From: Rhizobium sp.
GTDB taxonomy: Bacteria > Pseudomonadota > Alphaproteobacteria > Rhizobiales > Rhizobiaceae
Reading direction: 5' to 3'
Length of the DNA: 64,000 nt
Assembly (NCBI GenBank): GCA_019739215.1
Contig: JAHHDR010000035.1
Coordinates: 124,001 to 188,000, forward strand
Shown: positions 1-8,580 of the stretch, piece after piece
Layout of the letters: every line of letters starts with the position of its first letter
How positions within the stretch are numbered: the first letter of the stretch is position 1
Notes under the pieces: model-generated
Told to the model about the DNA's origin: nothing
Database searches by the model: none
What the model saw: the letters and a program-made list of their open reading frames with translations, nothing else
Translations under genes and position numbers: made by a program

Positions 1-288
1 CTGCATGGCGGTGGCACAGGTGGCTTCGTTGTTGCCATGGTCGAGATGCATGCAGATCGGAATATCGGGGTGCATCTCCACCAGCCCGTCGATCAGCTTG
101 GCGAGCACGATGTCATTGGCATAGGCGCGCGCGCCCCGGCTGGCCTGAAGGATGACGGGTGAACTCGTCGCGGCCGCCGCCTCCATGATGGAGAGGCCCT
201 GTTCCATGTTGTTGATATTGAATGCTGGAACACCGTAACCGTATTCCGCGGCGTGATCGAGCAATTGCCTGAGTGTGATGCGCGCCAT
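1..288 (-). CDS. fba: Fructose-bisphosphate aldolase class II (N-terminal part, cut by window edge)
   Basis: The first 96 codons of a class II (zinc-dependent) aldolase, which interconverts fructose 1,6-bisphosphate with dihydroxyacetone phosphate and glyceraldehyde 3-phosphate. The protein begins MARITLRQLLDHAAEYGYGV and contains the family motifs VPAFNINN, ILQASRGARAYA and CMHLDHGN. The last of these is the zinc/catalytic region around residue 83. The pattern is that of the Calvin-cycle subtype of class II aldolases. The start ATG is preceded by AAGGAG about 6 bases upstream. The rest of the gene lies to the left of the window, so downstream partners (cbb, gap or pgk genes) cannot be seen. 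Confidence 0.9.
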   Translation of the reverse strand, partial: MARITLRQLLDHAAEYGYGVPAFNINNMEQGLSIMEAAAATSSPVILQASRGARAYANDIVLAKLIDGLVEMHPDIPICMHLDHGNNEATCATAMQ

Positions 289-430
289 CCCGAACTCCTT
301 CCCTTTTTCGTTCCTGCCTTCGATAGCAGGTTTGGCGGCTGCGATATTGCCGCAACCGCAGGCGCGGTCAATGCCGCGCCGTATATTCAATCGTTTCGCA
401 ACTGCGAAATGCCTGTAGAGAAAGAGGGGC

Positions 431-637
431 TTACGGGGCCGAACCGCCCGAGGAGAGGATCAGGCTCAAGGCATAGGTGACGAGGCCGGCATTGAAGCCG
501 ATCACCGACATGACGAGGCCGAGAATGCTGGCGCCGGAGATGACGAAGGCGGCAATGAAGACGATGCCGATCATGCAGGCAACCGCGATCACCGCAAATG
601 CCGAACGCAGCATTGCAGTGAAAAAACCCGCGGCCAT
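431..637 (-). CDS. Small hydrophobic membrane protein, unknown function
   Basis: A 68-residue reading frame that is almost entirely hydrophobic. It has two probable membrane segments at about residues 10-35 and 38-60, with small residues (Ala, Gly, Ser) throughout. Hydrophobicity is the main argument that this frame is real; the overlapping longer frame on the same strand is Arg/His/Cys-rich and looks like a shadow. I recognise no family. It lies downstream of the xylose transporter terminator and upstream of the aldolase, with no evident operon partner. Confidence 0.4.
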   Translation of the reverse strand: MAAGFFTAMLRSAFAVIAVACMIGIVFIAAFVISGASILGLVMSVIGFNAGLVTYALSLILSSGGSAP

Positions 638-950
638 TGCGGTGGCAAAAAATCATTCGGTGCTCCTGAGCTCTCTATAGCGCCCGGAGATTGCACAAAA
701 CCTTCTAACAAACGTTGCTGTCGATGATCCGCATTTTAACGGACCATCGCATGGTCTTGAAATTAGCCGCATTCTCAGTTCCGGGTGCCTCGTGTTCCAG
801 AATGGACCGATCCCCGGGGATGGCAAGCCTCGCGGATTCACTTCGGCGTGAGCGATTGAAATACATGGGTTAATCGACGCCGGCCGGCGATGGAAACGCC
901 GGTGCGAACCGGCAAGCCGGGAGAACGGGGGCCGGGCCGATGATTCGGGC
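638..950. other. Intergenic stretch without a supported gene
   Basis: Between the small membrane protein and the xylG terminator. Reading frames here are Arg/Pro-rich with no plausible start, so I see no gene. A promoter for the small membrane protein would have to lie in its left part. Confidence 0.5.
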
Positions 951-981
951 AAAGAAAAAGGGCGCCGTCGCCGACGCCCTT
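951..981 (-). terminator. Rho-independent terminator after xylG
   Basis: Read on the minus strand, AAGGGCG (981-975) pairs with CGCCCTT (964-958) around a 10-base loop, followed by TTTCTTT. It lies 26 bases after the xylG stop and closes the xylFHG transcript. Confidence 0.75.
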
Positions 982-1006
982 GAGAACCATTCGGACAGAG
1001 CCGAAG

Positions 1007-1807
1007 CTACATCATCGCGCCGGGGCCCGGTTCGGCGCCGGGCGGCACCTTGCCGAGAATGATCATGCCGAGCACCTCGTCCTTGGTCACGTCCTCGGTG
1101 CGGGCATGGCCGACGACCTTGCCGTTCTTCATCACCGAGACGCGGTCGGCGAGGTCGAAGACGTCATGGATGTCGTGGCTGATCAGGAAGATGCCGATGC
1201 CGTCAGCCTTGAGCTGCTTGATCAGTTCCCCGACCTGCGCGGTTTCCTGCGGGCCGAGCGCTGCCGTGGGCTCGTCCATGATCAGGATTCGGGCGTTGAA
1301 CAGGATCGCCCGGGCGATCGCCACCGACTGGCGCTGGCCGCCCGAAAGCGCCTTTACCGGCTCCTTGAAGCGGCGGAAGTTCGGGTTGAGGCGACCCATG
1401 ACCTTGCGGGCCTCGGCCTCCATCGCCACGTCGTCGAGCGTGCCCCACTTGGTGAGGATCTCGCGGCCGAGAAAGAGGTTCGCGGCAGCGTCGACATTGT
1501 CGGCAAGACCAAGGGTCTGGTAGATCGTCTCGATGCCCTGCGCCTTGGCGTCGCGAGGATTGTGGATATCTACCGTGTCGCCATTGATCATGATGTCGCC
1601 GTGGTCACGCTTGTAGGCGCCGGAGAGAACCTTGATCAGGGTCGACTTGCCGGCGCCGTTGTGGCCGAGCAGGGCGACGACCTCGCCGGGGAAAAGGTCG
1701 ATCGAGGCATGATCGACCGCCTTGATGCCGCCGAAGGCGATCGAGATGTCGCGCATCTCGACCAGCGGCGTGCCGGAGGGCTTCTGGTATTTCGTGGCTG
1801 CGTCCAT
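1007..1807 (-). CDS. xylG: D-xylose-type ABC transporter ATP-binding protein, single nucleotide-binding domain
   Basis: A 266-residue ABC ATPase that powers import of the sugar delivered by XylF through XylH at the inner membrane. Motifs in order: Walker [11 protein letters not shown]-loop IYQTLGLAD, signature LSGGQRQ, Walker [13 protein letters not shown] and switch His in LISHDIHD. The start MDAATKYQ is chosen because GGGAGG lies just upstream; the longer in-frame extension would overlap xylH. Enteric XylG has two fused nucleotide-binding domains (about 510 residues). This one has a single domain, so a homodimer would be needed. It is the last gene of xylF-xylH-xylG, 13 bases after xylH. 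Confidence 0.88.
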   Translation of the reverse strand: MDAATKYQKPSGTPLVEMRDISIAFGGIKAVDHASIDLFPGEVVALLGHNGAGKSTLIKVLSGAYKRDHGDIMINGDTVDIHNPRDAKAQGIETIYQTLGLADNVDAAANLFLGREILTKWGTLDDVAMEAEARKVMGRLNPNFRRFKEPVKALSGGQRQSVAIARAILFNARILIMDEPTAALGPQETAQVGELIKQLKADGIGIFLISHDIHDVFDLADRVSVMKNGKVVGHARTEDVTKDEVLGMIILGKVPPGAEPGPGAMM

Positions 1808-1820
1808 GTCGATCCCTCCC

Positions 1821-3137
1821 TTACTTGGCATGCTTGCGATAGACGGTGTCGATATAGACCGCGAGCACGAGCACGATGCCGACAACCATGGCCTGGATGG
1901 CCGCATCGAAGCCGATCAGCACCATGCCCGAATAGAGCGACTGCATGATCAGCGCGCCGATCATGGCGCCGTAGATCGTGCCCGAACCGCCGGCAAGGGA
2001 CGTGCCGCCGATGACGGCCGCGGCGATGACATAGAGTTCGTCGAACTGGCCGAGCGCCACGGTGGACGACGTCAGGCGGGCCGAGGAAATCGCGGCAGAA
2101 ATGCCGACCAGCACACCCATCAGCGAGAAGATCAGCATCGTCAGGCGCTTGGTGTTGATGCCCGCCAGATCTGCGGCTTCCGGATTGCCGCCCATGGCGA
2201 AGACGTAGCGGCCGAACTTGGTGCGCGTGGTCACGAAGGTCATCGCCATGACGATGAATAGCGCGATCAGCACCGGAATGGCCCAGCCATGGCCGATATC
2301 GCCCAGCGTCGCCGGATCGACATTGATGCTCTTGGCATAGTTCCGAACGATGCCCTTGGGCCAGTAATAGCTGTTCATGACGAAGGTGGCGCCAAGAACG
2401 ACCATCGTGCTCAGGCCGCCGATGAGATATTCGGCCCACATCGGTCGCATCGGGAAACCGAACCGGGCGCGCTGTCGCCGCGCACTCATGATCATGAACA
2501 CGATGCCGATACAGGCGATGACCGCGACGATCCAGCTCCACATCGCGCCGATCGAACCATAGGGTCCGCCACCGATGAGAACGAAGGTCTGGTCGAGCGG
2601 CGAAATCGTCTCGCCGCGGGCAACCCACCAGGCCGCGCCGCGCCAGACCAGCATGCCGCCAAGCGTCACGATAAAGGATGGTATTTCGAGATAGGCGATG
2701 AGATATCCGTGGAAGGTGCCGATGGCACACCCGACGAGCAGACCGAAGATGACGGTGATGACCCAGATGGCGGGATGGCCGATGCCGAGATAGGTCGGAA
2801 GGATCCAGACCTGCAACGCGCCCATCAGCATGGCGGTGACGCCGAGCATCGAGCCGACGGAAAGGTCGATGTTGCGTGTGACGATGATCAGGACCATGCC
2901 GGTCGCCATGACCGTGATCGACGACGTCTGGACCGACAGGTTCCAAAGGTTCCGGTAGGTGAGGAACGCGCCGAAGCCGTTGACGAAATAGCCATAGGCA
3001 TTGAAGCCGATCCAGATCGCCAGCAGCGCGCCGATCATGCCAAGCATACGCGTGTCGATTTCGGTCGCCCTGAGGAAGGTCTTGATTGGCCCTTCTTCCT
3101 GCACGGCAGGACCACTGGATGTTTGCGCGATGCTCAT
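1821..3137 (-). CDS. xylH: D-xylose-type ABC transporter permease
   Basis: A 438-residue inner-membrane permease of the branched-chain/monosaccharide (RbsC/XylH) family, forming the channel for the XylF-bound sugar. Multiple hydrophobic segments are visible, with the family motifs [17 protein letters not shown] near the N-terminus and [19 protein letters not shown] in the second half. The start MSIAQTSS is chosen for its upstream GGGGAGAG; a longer in-frame extension has no ribosome-binding site and runs into the xylF-xylH intergenic hairpin region. It lies between xylF (155-base gap holding a stem-loop) and xylG (13-base gap). Confidence 0.9.
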   Translation of the reverse strand: MSIAQTSSGPAVQEEGPIKTFLRATEIDTRMLGMIGALLAIWIGFNAYGYFVNGFGAFLTYRNLWNLSVQTSSITVMATGMVLIIVTRNIDLSVGSMLGVTAMLMGALQVWILPTYLGIGHPAIWVITVIFGLLVGCAIGTFHGYLIAYLEIPSFIVTLGGMLVWRGAAWWVARGETISPLDQTFVLIGGGPYGSIGAMWSWIVAVIACIGIVFMIMSARRQRARFGFPMRPMWAEYLIGGLSTMVVLGATFVMNSYYWPKGIVRNYAKSINVDPATLGDIGHGWAIPVLIALFIVMAMTFVTTRTKFGRYVFAMGGNPEAADLAGINTKRLTMLIFSLMGVLVGISAAISSARLTSSTVALGQFDELYVIAAAVIGGTSLAGGSGTIYGAMIGALIMQSLYSGMVLIGFDAAIQAMVVGIVLVLAVYIDTVYRKHAK

Positions 3138-3234
3138 CGGCGCTCTCCCCTTGGTTTTCGGGCTGATTGCCCCATTCTTCGTTATTGCCAATGCCGCGCT
3201 CCCCGCAGAGACGGCATCTGCCCACATCACTTGT

Positions 3235-3268
3235 AAAATGCGCCGCCCTCTTTGCAAAGGGCGGCGCA
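3235..3268 (-). terminator. Stem-loop with short U-tract between xylF and xylH
   Basis: TGCGCCGCCCT (3239-3249) pairs perfectly with AGGGCGGCGCA (3258-3268) around an 8-base loop. On the minus strand the stem is followed by TTTT. It lies 24 bases after the xylF stop. It could act as a partial terminator or 3'-end stabiliser that keeps binding-protein mRNA in excess over the permease and ATPase. Confidence 0.7.
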
Positions 3269-3292
3269 CGTCATTGGCATGTCAACGGCAGA

Positions 3293-4333
3293 TCAGTTGC
3301 AGGCCGGAACAGAGCCGGCGGCTACGCCTGCGCAGACGGTGGCCTTGTCAACCCAGCCAGCGTCGATGACGAGGTTGAGGTTGTCCTTGGTGATCGCGGT
3401 CGGGGTCAGCAGGACGGCATCGACTTCGACCTTGCGGGCACCGTCGGCGAACTTCGTGACATTCGGGATGTCAGCGAAGGTCTTGCCTTCCGTCAGCATG
3501 ATCGCGGCTTCGGAAACGAGCTTGCCGAGTTCGCGGGAGTCCTTCCAGACCGAAACGAGCTGCGTGCCCTGGGCAACGCGGTTCAGAGCAGCCTTGTCGC
3601 CGTCCTGGCCGGTGACCGGAACGTCGCCTGCGAGGCCCTGTGCCTGGAGGGCAGCGACGACGCCGCCAGCCATGCCGTCGTTTTCAGAGAGAACGGCGTC
3701 GATCTTGTTGTCGTTGGACGTCAGGATCTGTTCCATGTTCTTCTGGGCGTTTTCCGGCTTCCAGCCGTCCGAAGACGCTTCGGCGACGATCTTGATCTTG
3801 CCGGAGTCGATATGCGGCTTGAGCACTTCCATCATGCCCTGGAGCAGGAAGGCTGCGTTCGGATCGCCCGGGTCGCCCTTGATGATGGCGAAGTTGCCTT
3901 CGTTTTTCACCTTCAGCATTTCTTCCGTCATCAGGCGGCCGACGCCGACATTGTTGAAGGTCATGTAAAGCACCGAAGGATGCTCGATCTGGACGTCATA
4001 GGCGATCATCGGAATGCCTTCCGAGGCGGCCTTCTCAACGGCCGGCAGGATCGCTTCGGAATCCCAGGGGCAAATGATCAGGATGTCCGCGCCCTGCGAC
4101 ATCAGCGATTCGATGTCGGTCAGCTGCTTGGCGGCAGAACCCTGCGCATCGGCAGAGATGTATTTGTCGCCATTGGCTTCGATGATCTTCTTGATGACCG
4201 CTTCGTCGGTCTTCCAACGCTCTTCCTGGAAGATCTTCCAGGACACGGCAATGGTCTTGCCGGCGGCCATAGCGGAACCGGCAGCGCTCATAACAAACAC
4301 GGCGCTTGCAAGCGCCAAAGCAAATTTCTTCAT
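3293..4333 (-). CDS. xylF: D-xylose-binding periplasmic protein
   Basis: A 346-residue periplasmic sugar-binding protein, first gene of the xylFHG importer. A signal peptide is clear (MKKFALALASAVFVMSAAGS, cleavage near AMAAG, residues 1-24). It aligns by eye with XylF throughout: the N-terminal EERWKTDEAVIKK, the middle PHIDSGKIKIVAEASSDGW and VTGQDGD in the C-terminal lobe. GGGAGG lies just upstream of the start. Xylose is the best guess for the ligand, but this family also binds other aldopentoses. The divergent ROK regulator supports a sugar-inducible operon. Confidence 0.9.
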   Translation of the reverse strand: MKKFALALASAVFVMSAAGSAMAAGKTIAVSWKIFQEERWKTDEAVIKKIIEANGDKYISADAQGSAAKQLTDIESLMSQGADILIICPWDSEAILPAVEKAASEGIPMIAYDVQIEHPSVLYMTFNNVGVGRLMTEEMLKVKNEGNFAIIKGDPGDPNAAFLLQGMMEVLKPHIDSGKIKIVAEASSDGWKPENAQKNMEQILTSNDNKIDAVLSENDGMAGGVVAALQAQGLAGDVPVTGQDGDKAALNRVAQGTQLVSVWKDSRELGKLVSEAAIMLTEGKTFADIPNVTKFADGARKVEVDAVLLTPTAITKDNLNLVIDAGWVDKATVCAGVAAGSVPACN

Positions 4334-4436
4334 ATTGTCCTCCCGATGCAGATTGCATCAACCAACCTTGGCCGATCGATCGCGTCGCAACCTCTACCTT
4401 AACGTCGCCATCAAGCCCGGCCGCTCTTGAGCCTCT

Positions 4437-4457
4437 TTTTTTCGAGGTTCGAAAAAA
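4437..4457 (-). promoter_or_regulatory. A/T-rich palindrome at the presumed xylF transcription start
   Basis: TTTTTTCGA (4437-4445) and TCGAAAAAA (4449-4457) form a perfect 9-base inverted repeat around GGT. It lies just downstream of a minus-strand -35-like TTGACA (4486-4481), so it should cover the transcription start. That is where a repressor site would be expected. Confidence 0.45.
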
Positions 4458-4480
4458 GTAGTGACGCACAATACAAGCTG

Positions 4481-4486
4481 TGTCAA
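4481..4486 (-). promoter_or_regulatory. -35-like TTGACA for the xylFHG operon
   Basis: TTGACA on the minus strand about 150 bases before the xylF start. The -10 element is weak (ACTACT or TACTTT at 17-19 bases spacing), so the assignment is tentative. Confidence 0.35.
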
Positions 4487-4513
4487 GATGGATTCTGATG
4501 TGCTCCTAAGTCG

Positions 4514-4542
4514 TTGCAATGCAACAGAAATTTTGCATTGCA
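4514..4542. promoter_or_regulatory. Inverted-repeat operator candidate in the xylF-xylR intergenic region
   Basis: TGCAATGCAA (4515-4524) and TTGCATTGCA (4533-4542) are perfect inverted 10-mers, and each arm is itself nearly palindromic. The element ends 10 bases before the xylR ribosome-binding site, so it is well placed for autorepression by the ROK regulator. Confidence 0.5.
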
Positions 4543-4566
4543 GCAAGGAGTGGGAGGAGTTTTCGC

Positions 4567-5811
4567 GTGAGCAATATTGTTCGGCCGGATGACGTTCGTC
4601 GGCAGAACCAGCTTGGTATTCTGCTGGCGCTGCGGCGGCACGGCAATCTCTCCAGAACCGAGTTGAGTGCCGCCACAGGCCTGTCGGCATCCACCGTGAC
4701 CGTCATCACCACCAGCCTGATCGAGCGGGGCGTGCTTGCCTCGGAACAATGGTCCGAACAGGCGACGCAACGCCGCGGGCGACCGCAGGTCCGGCTGCAG
4801 CCGAATGCCGGCTATGCCTCGGTCGCGGTGATCCTGCTGGCGCTCAACCGGGTGACCGCCGACATCTACGATTATGCGGGCGGCCTGATCGCCTCGAAGG
4901 CCGTCAACATCCGGACCAAATCGATGACGGGCGAGGAGCTCGTCGACGCAACGGTTTCGACGCTGCGATCGCTGCTGGACCAGCAGGAGGTGGAGGTTGC
5001 GCCGCTGGCCCGGATCTCGGTCGGCGTCGAGGGCATCGTCGATGGTGCCGGGCGCGTGTTCCTGTCGTCTCCGGTCATCGACGTGCAGGACATCCCTCTC
5101 GGCGAGGCGCTCGAGCGCGAGTTCATGGCGCCGGCGGAGCTTGCCAACGAATGCAACATGATCGCCGAGGCGCTACGGTGGCGGGCGCCGGAGCGCTACG
5201 GCCCGAACTTCGCCGCCGTCGTCATGACAATCGGCATCGGCATGGGTCTCTACCTCAACGGACACCTGTTCTCGGGCATCGCATCGTCGGCGACCGAATT
5301 CGGCCATCTCTGCTACAAGCCCGATGGCGCTCTCTGCCGCTGCGGGCGGCGCGGCTGCATCGAGGCCTATGCCGGGCAGCACTCGATCTGGCGATCGGCG
5401 ATCGGCGCGGACACGGGCAAGATGCTGGCCGAGGAACCACCACCGGACGGGCTGCGACGCCTGGCCGACGTGGCGCGAGCGCGCCCCGGGCCGGAGCGCG
5501 AGGCTTTCGCGGAAGCCGGGCGGGCGATCGGTACCGGGCTTTCCAACCTGTTCAGCATGTTCGACCCGATCCCGCTGGTTTTCGCCGGTCCCGGCGTGCA
5601 GTTCATGGACCTGATGAAGGAGAGCATCATCAAGGCGCTCGACAATCCGAGCTACGGATTGCCGGTGACGATCAGCGTGATCGACGAGGATCCGGATCAC
5701 GTCGCCCTCACCAAGGCGGGCAATCTGATGAGCGCGCTGACCTTTCTCGATGCCAATATCCCTGCCGGCGAGGCGGGGCAGCGGCTTTCGCTCGCGCATC
5801 CCGCACAATGA
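4567..5811 (+). CDS. xylR: ROK-family transcriptional repressor (XylR-like)
   Basis: A 414-residue regulator with an N-terminal winged helix-turn-helix (about residues 12-50, QLGILLALRRHGNLSRTELS followed by ATGLSASTVT) and a sugar-kinase-like ROK domain. The ROK zinc motif is intact: GHLCYKPDGALCRCGRRGC with the following Glu. The start is GTG at 4567, placed 7 bases after GGGAGGAG. The first ATG in frame (4519) lies inside the palindrome and has no ribosome-binding site. Divergent from xylFHG, so it most likely represses that operon and releases it on binding the sugar. Confidence 0.85.
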   Translation: MSNIVRPDDVRRQNQLGILLALRRHGNLSRTELSAATGLSASTVTVITTSLIERGVLASEQWSEQATQRRGRPQVRLQPNAGYASVAVILLALNRVTADIYDYAGGLIASKAVNIRTKSMTGEELVDATVSTLRSLLDQQEVEVAPLARISVGVEGIVDGAGRVFLSSPVIDVQDIPLGEALEREFMAPAELANECNMIAEALRWRAPERYGPNFAAVVMTIGIGMGLYLNGHLFSGIASSATEFGHLCYKPDGALCRCGRRGCIEAYAGQHSIWRSAIGADTGKMLAEEPPPDGLRRLADVARARPGPEREAFAEAGRAIGTGLSNLFSMFDPIPLVFAGPGVQFMDLMKESIIKALDNPSYGLPVTISVIDEDPDHVALTKAGNLMSALTFLDANIPAGEAGQRLSLAHPAQ

Positions 5812-5848
5812 GGCCGAACAATGGGTGCTACACGATGAGGCGCGCGCG

Positions 5849-6559
5849 ATGAACTGGTTCGACGTCAGGACGCTGGCACCGGGGATCAACCGCATCCGCG
5901 AGCCGCATGTGCATGATTTCTTCCGCGCCAACCTCTACCGCATCGAGGGACGCGATTTCGACATCCAGCTCGATTTCGGCGTCGGGGTGAGGGCCTTGAC
6001 CGAGGTGTCGCCGGCGACAGGCAAACCCGTCCTGGCGATTGCCTCGCATGCTCATGTCGACCATGTCGGTTCGTTCAGCCTCTATGAACGCCGGGCCGGG
6101 CATCGGCTCGAGGCGCATACATTCGCCGAAATGGACGACAGGGGCACGCTGGCGTCCGAATTCATGACCATCGAGGGCGCGCTGACCGCAATCCCGGAAC
6201 CTGGCTGGTCGATGGCAGGCTATGCGCTCGAACCGGCGCCGCTGACCGAACTGCTGGGGGAAGGCGATGTGGTCGATCTCGGCGACCGGCGCTTCACGGT
6301 GCTGCATCTGCCGGGACATTCGCCGGGTTCGATCACGCTTCTCGACACGCGCAATGGCGACTTCTTCAGCGCCGACGCGATCTATGACGAAGGCCTGGTC
6401 GACGACATTCCGGGTGCGGATGTCGAGATCTACCTCAAGACAATGCAGCGCCTTGCCGAACTCGACGTCGGGCAGGTCTATGCAGGTCACGGCGAAGTGA
6501 TGGACAGAAAGCAGATGCATCGGGTGGCGCGCGACTATATCGCGGCGAGGGGCGGCTGA
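5849..6559 (+). CDS. Metallo-beta-lactamase-fold hydrolase
   Basis: A 236-residue protein of the MBL superfamily. The metal motif SHAHVDH is at about residues 66-72, further ligands are the His in HLPGHSPGS and the Asp in FFSADAIYD, and a terminal His lies in VYAGHGEVMD. The substrate cannot be read from the sequence. It follows xylR by 37 bases with GAGG before the start, so the two are probably co-transcribed. An esterase or lactonase acting on a sugar-derived compound would suit the neighbourhood, but that is inference. Confidence 0.8.
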   Translation: MNWFDVRTLAPGINRIREPHVHDFFRANLYRIEGRDFDIQLDFGVGVRALTEVSPATGKPVLAIASHAHVDHVGSFSLYERRAGHRLEAHTFAEMDDRGTLASEFMTIEGALTAIPEPGWSMAGYALEPAPLTELLGEGDVVDLGDRRFTVLHLPGHSPGSITLLDTRNGDFFSADAIYDEGLVDDIPGADVEIYLKTMQRLAELDVGQVYAGHGEVMDRKQMHRVARDYIAARGG

Positions 6560-6570
6560 GATCGCGCTGG

Positions 6571-6605
6571 AAAAACAAAAAGGCCAGGCAATTTCAGCCT
6601 GACCT
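6571..6605 (-). terminator. Terminator of the chvE-ggu-arabonate operon
   Basis: AGGCCAGGC (6581-6589) pairs with GCCTGACCT (6597-6605), with one mismatch and a 7-base loop. Read on the minus strand it is followed by TTTTTGTTTTT. It lies about 170 bases beyond the dehydratase stop and faces the MBL gene, which may also end here. Confidence 0.75.
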
Positions 6606-6774
6606 CTCCGAAATTCGACCCTCTACGGTGCCAGTACATCCGTGGTCACCGGAAGATCGAATGATGATGACGTTAGTTCCTGATGGTTAAGGAATTATGA
6701 CATCGATGATCAAAATATAGGTGGTATCGAATTTGTTTCAAGGGCACCATGTGAAAAGCGCCCCCGAAACATCG

Positions 6775-8514
6775 TCAATGGCTGTCCTTGCCGACGGCGT
6801 TTCCGCGACATCCCTTGAGGAAGTCGAGGTCGGCGCCGGTATCCGCGCCCTGGACATGCTGCTGGTGAAGCCAGGCATAGCCCGACGTCGGCAGATCGTG
6901 GTTTGGCTGCCAGGCGGCGAGGCGGCGCGCCAGCTCCTCTTCGGAGATGTCGAGATGCAGGCGGCGGTTCGGCACATCGAGTTCGATGAAATCACCGTTC
7001 TGGACGACCGCCAGCGGGCCTCCGACGGCGGCTTCCGGCGAGGTGTGCAGCACGACGGTGCCATAGGCGGTGCCGGACATGCGGGCGTCGGAAATTCGGA
7101 CCATGTCCGTGATGCCCTTCTTCAGCACCTTCGGGGGAAGACCCATGTTGCCGACTTCGGCCATGCCGGGATAGCCCTTGGGTCCACAGTTCTTCATGAC
7201 CATGACGCAGGTCTCGTCGATGTCGAGATTGTCGTCGTTGATCTTGGCCTTGTAGTCGTCGATGTCCTCGAACACCACGGCGCGGCCGCGATGGGTCAGC
7301 AGGGCAGGCGTTGCCGCCGACGGCTTCAGCACCGCGCCCTTGGGCGCGAGGTTGCCGCGCACGACGACGATGCCGCCCGACTGGGTCAGCGCCTTTTCGG
7401 CCGGCAGGATGACGTCCTCGTTCCAGTTGACGACGTCCTTGACCTCGTCCCAGACGGTTTCGCCGGAGACCGTCATCGCATCCTTGTGTAGAAGGCCGGC
7501 TTCGCCCAGCCGCTTCAGAACCACGGGCAATCCGCCGGCATAGAAGAACTCTTCCATGAGGTATTTGCCAGATGGCATCAGGTTGACGATGGTCGGCACG
7601 TCGCGGCCGCAGCGGTCCCAGTCGTCCAATGTCAGGTCGATGCCGACGCGACCGGCCATGGCCAGCAGGTGGATGACCGCATTGGTCGAGCCGCCGATGG
7701 CCGCGTTGGTGCGTATGGCGTTCTCGAAGGCCTGCTTGGTCATGATATCAGATGGCGTCAGGTCATCCTTGACCATCTGGACGATCCGGCGGCCGGTGAG
7801 TTGCGCCATGACCCTGCGGCGGGAATCGACGCCGGGGATCGCCGCATTGCCCGACAGCGCCATGCCGAGCGCCTCCGCCATGGAGGCCATGGTCGAGGCG
7901 GTGCCCATGGTGTTGCAGGTGCCCGAGGAGCGGCTCATCGACGCTTCCGCCTCGAGGAATTCGGCCTGGGTCATTTCGCCGGCCTTGACCATCTCGGAGA
8001 ATTTCCACAGATGCGTGCCCGAACCGACGCGCTCGCCGCGGAAATAGCCGTTCAACATCGGCCCACCGGTGACGACGATCGAGGGAAGGTCGACAGAGGC
8101 TGCGCCCATGATCAGCGACGGCGTGGTCTTGTCACAGCCGACCAGCAGCACGCAGCCGTCCATCGGCTGGCCGCGGATCGCCTCCTCGACGGCGAGTGCC
8201 GCGAGGTTGCGATACATCATGGCCGTGGGGCGGAAGGTGTTTTCCGATGCCGAGAACACCGGAACTTCCATCGGGAAGCCCCCGGCCTCCCAGACGCCCG
8301 CCTTGACCTTCTCGGCAAGATCGCGCAGGTGGCCGTTGCACGGGGTCATGTCCGACCAGGTGTTGAGGATGCCGATCACCGGCCGGCCGTCGAACAGGTC
8401 GTGCGGGTAGCCCTGGTTCTTCATCCAGCCACGGTGATAGATGACATCACGGCTGGTGCCGCCATACCATTCCTGGGATCTGAGCTTGCGCGGCCATTCC
8501 GCCTTCTTTTTCAT
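6775..8514 (-). CDS. L-arabonate dehydratase (IlvD/EDD family)
   Basis: A 579-residue Fe-S dehydratase that converts a sugar acid, most likely L-arabonate, to 2-keto-3-deoxy-L-arabonate. Three Cys sit at residues 59 (SDMTPCNGH), 127 (VGCDKTTP) and 200 (SGTCNTMG). As I recall, these are exactly the [2Fe-2S] ligand positions of the characterised Rhizobium leguminosarum arabinonate dehydratase, and the length matches. The C-terminal DARMSGTAYG holds the catalytic Ser region. It is the last gene of the ChvE/Ggu operon, after gguC and the aldehyde dehydrogenase, which supply the next two steps. D-fuconate or D-xylonate could be alternative substrates. Confidence 0.88.
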   Translation of the reverse strand: MKKKAEWPRKLRSQEWYGGTSRDVIYHRGWMKNQGYPHDLFDGRPVIGILNTWSDMTPCNGHLRDLAEKVKAGVWEAGGFPMEVPVFSASENTFRPTAMMYRNLAALAVEEAIRGQPMDGCVLLVGCDKTTPSLIMGAASVDLPSIVVTGGPMLNGYFRGERVGSGTHLWKFSEMVKAGEMTQAEFLEAEASMSRSSGTCNTMGTASTMASMAEALGMALSGNAAIPGVDSRRRVMAQLTGRRIVQMVKDDLTPSDIMTKQAFENAIRTNAAIGGSTNAVIHLLAMAGRVGIDLTLDDWDRCGRDVPTIVNLMPSGKYLMEEFFYAGGLPVVLKRLGEAGLLHKDAMTVSGETVWDEVKDVVNWNEDVILPAEKALTQSGGIVVVRGNLAPKGAVLKPSAATPALLTHRGRAVVFEDIDDYKAKINDDNLDIDETCVMVMKNCGPKGYPGMAEVGNMGLPPKVLKKGITDMVRISDARMSGTAYGTVVLHTSPEAAVGGPLAVVQNGDFIELDVPNRRLHLDISEEELARRLAAWQPNHDLPTSGYAWLHQQHVQGADTGADLDFLKGCRGNAVGKDSH

Positions 8515-8537
8515 GCGTCGTCGTCCTTGATGGAGTA

Positions 8538-8559
8538 GCCCCGGCGTCAGTGCCGGGGC
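8538..8559 (-). other. Intercistronic GC hairpin
   Basis: GCCCCGGC (8538-8545) and GCCGGGGC (8552-8559) form a perfect 8-base-pair stem with a 6-base loop, between the aldehyde dehydrogenase and dehydratase genes. There is no U-tract, so an mRNA-processing or stabilising element is more likely than a terminator. An 11-base direct repeat TTTGATCATGC follows at its right side. Confidence 0.5.
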
Positions 8560-8580
8560 ACTTTGATCATGCGAGTTTGA

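Noticed and set aside
653..952. 99-residue minus-strand frame in the xylG downstream gap
   Set aside because: Arg/Pro/Cys-rich, no hydrophobic core or motif, ends in the xylG terminator region.
980..1948. 322-residue plus-strand frame over xylG
   Set aside because: Asp/His/Arg-rich shadow of the ABC ATPase on the other strand; no ribosome-binding site or family.
1636..3225. 529-residue minus-strand frame over xylH and xylG
   Set aside because: Arg/His/Gly-rich translation in the wrong frame of the true permease and ATPase genes.
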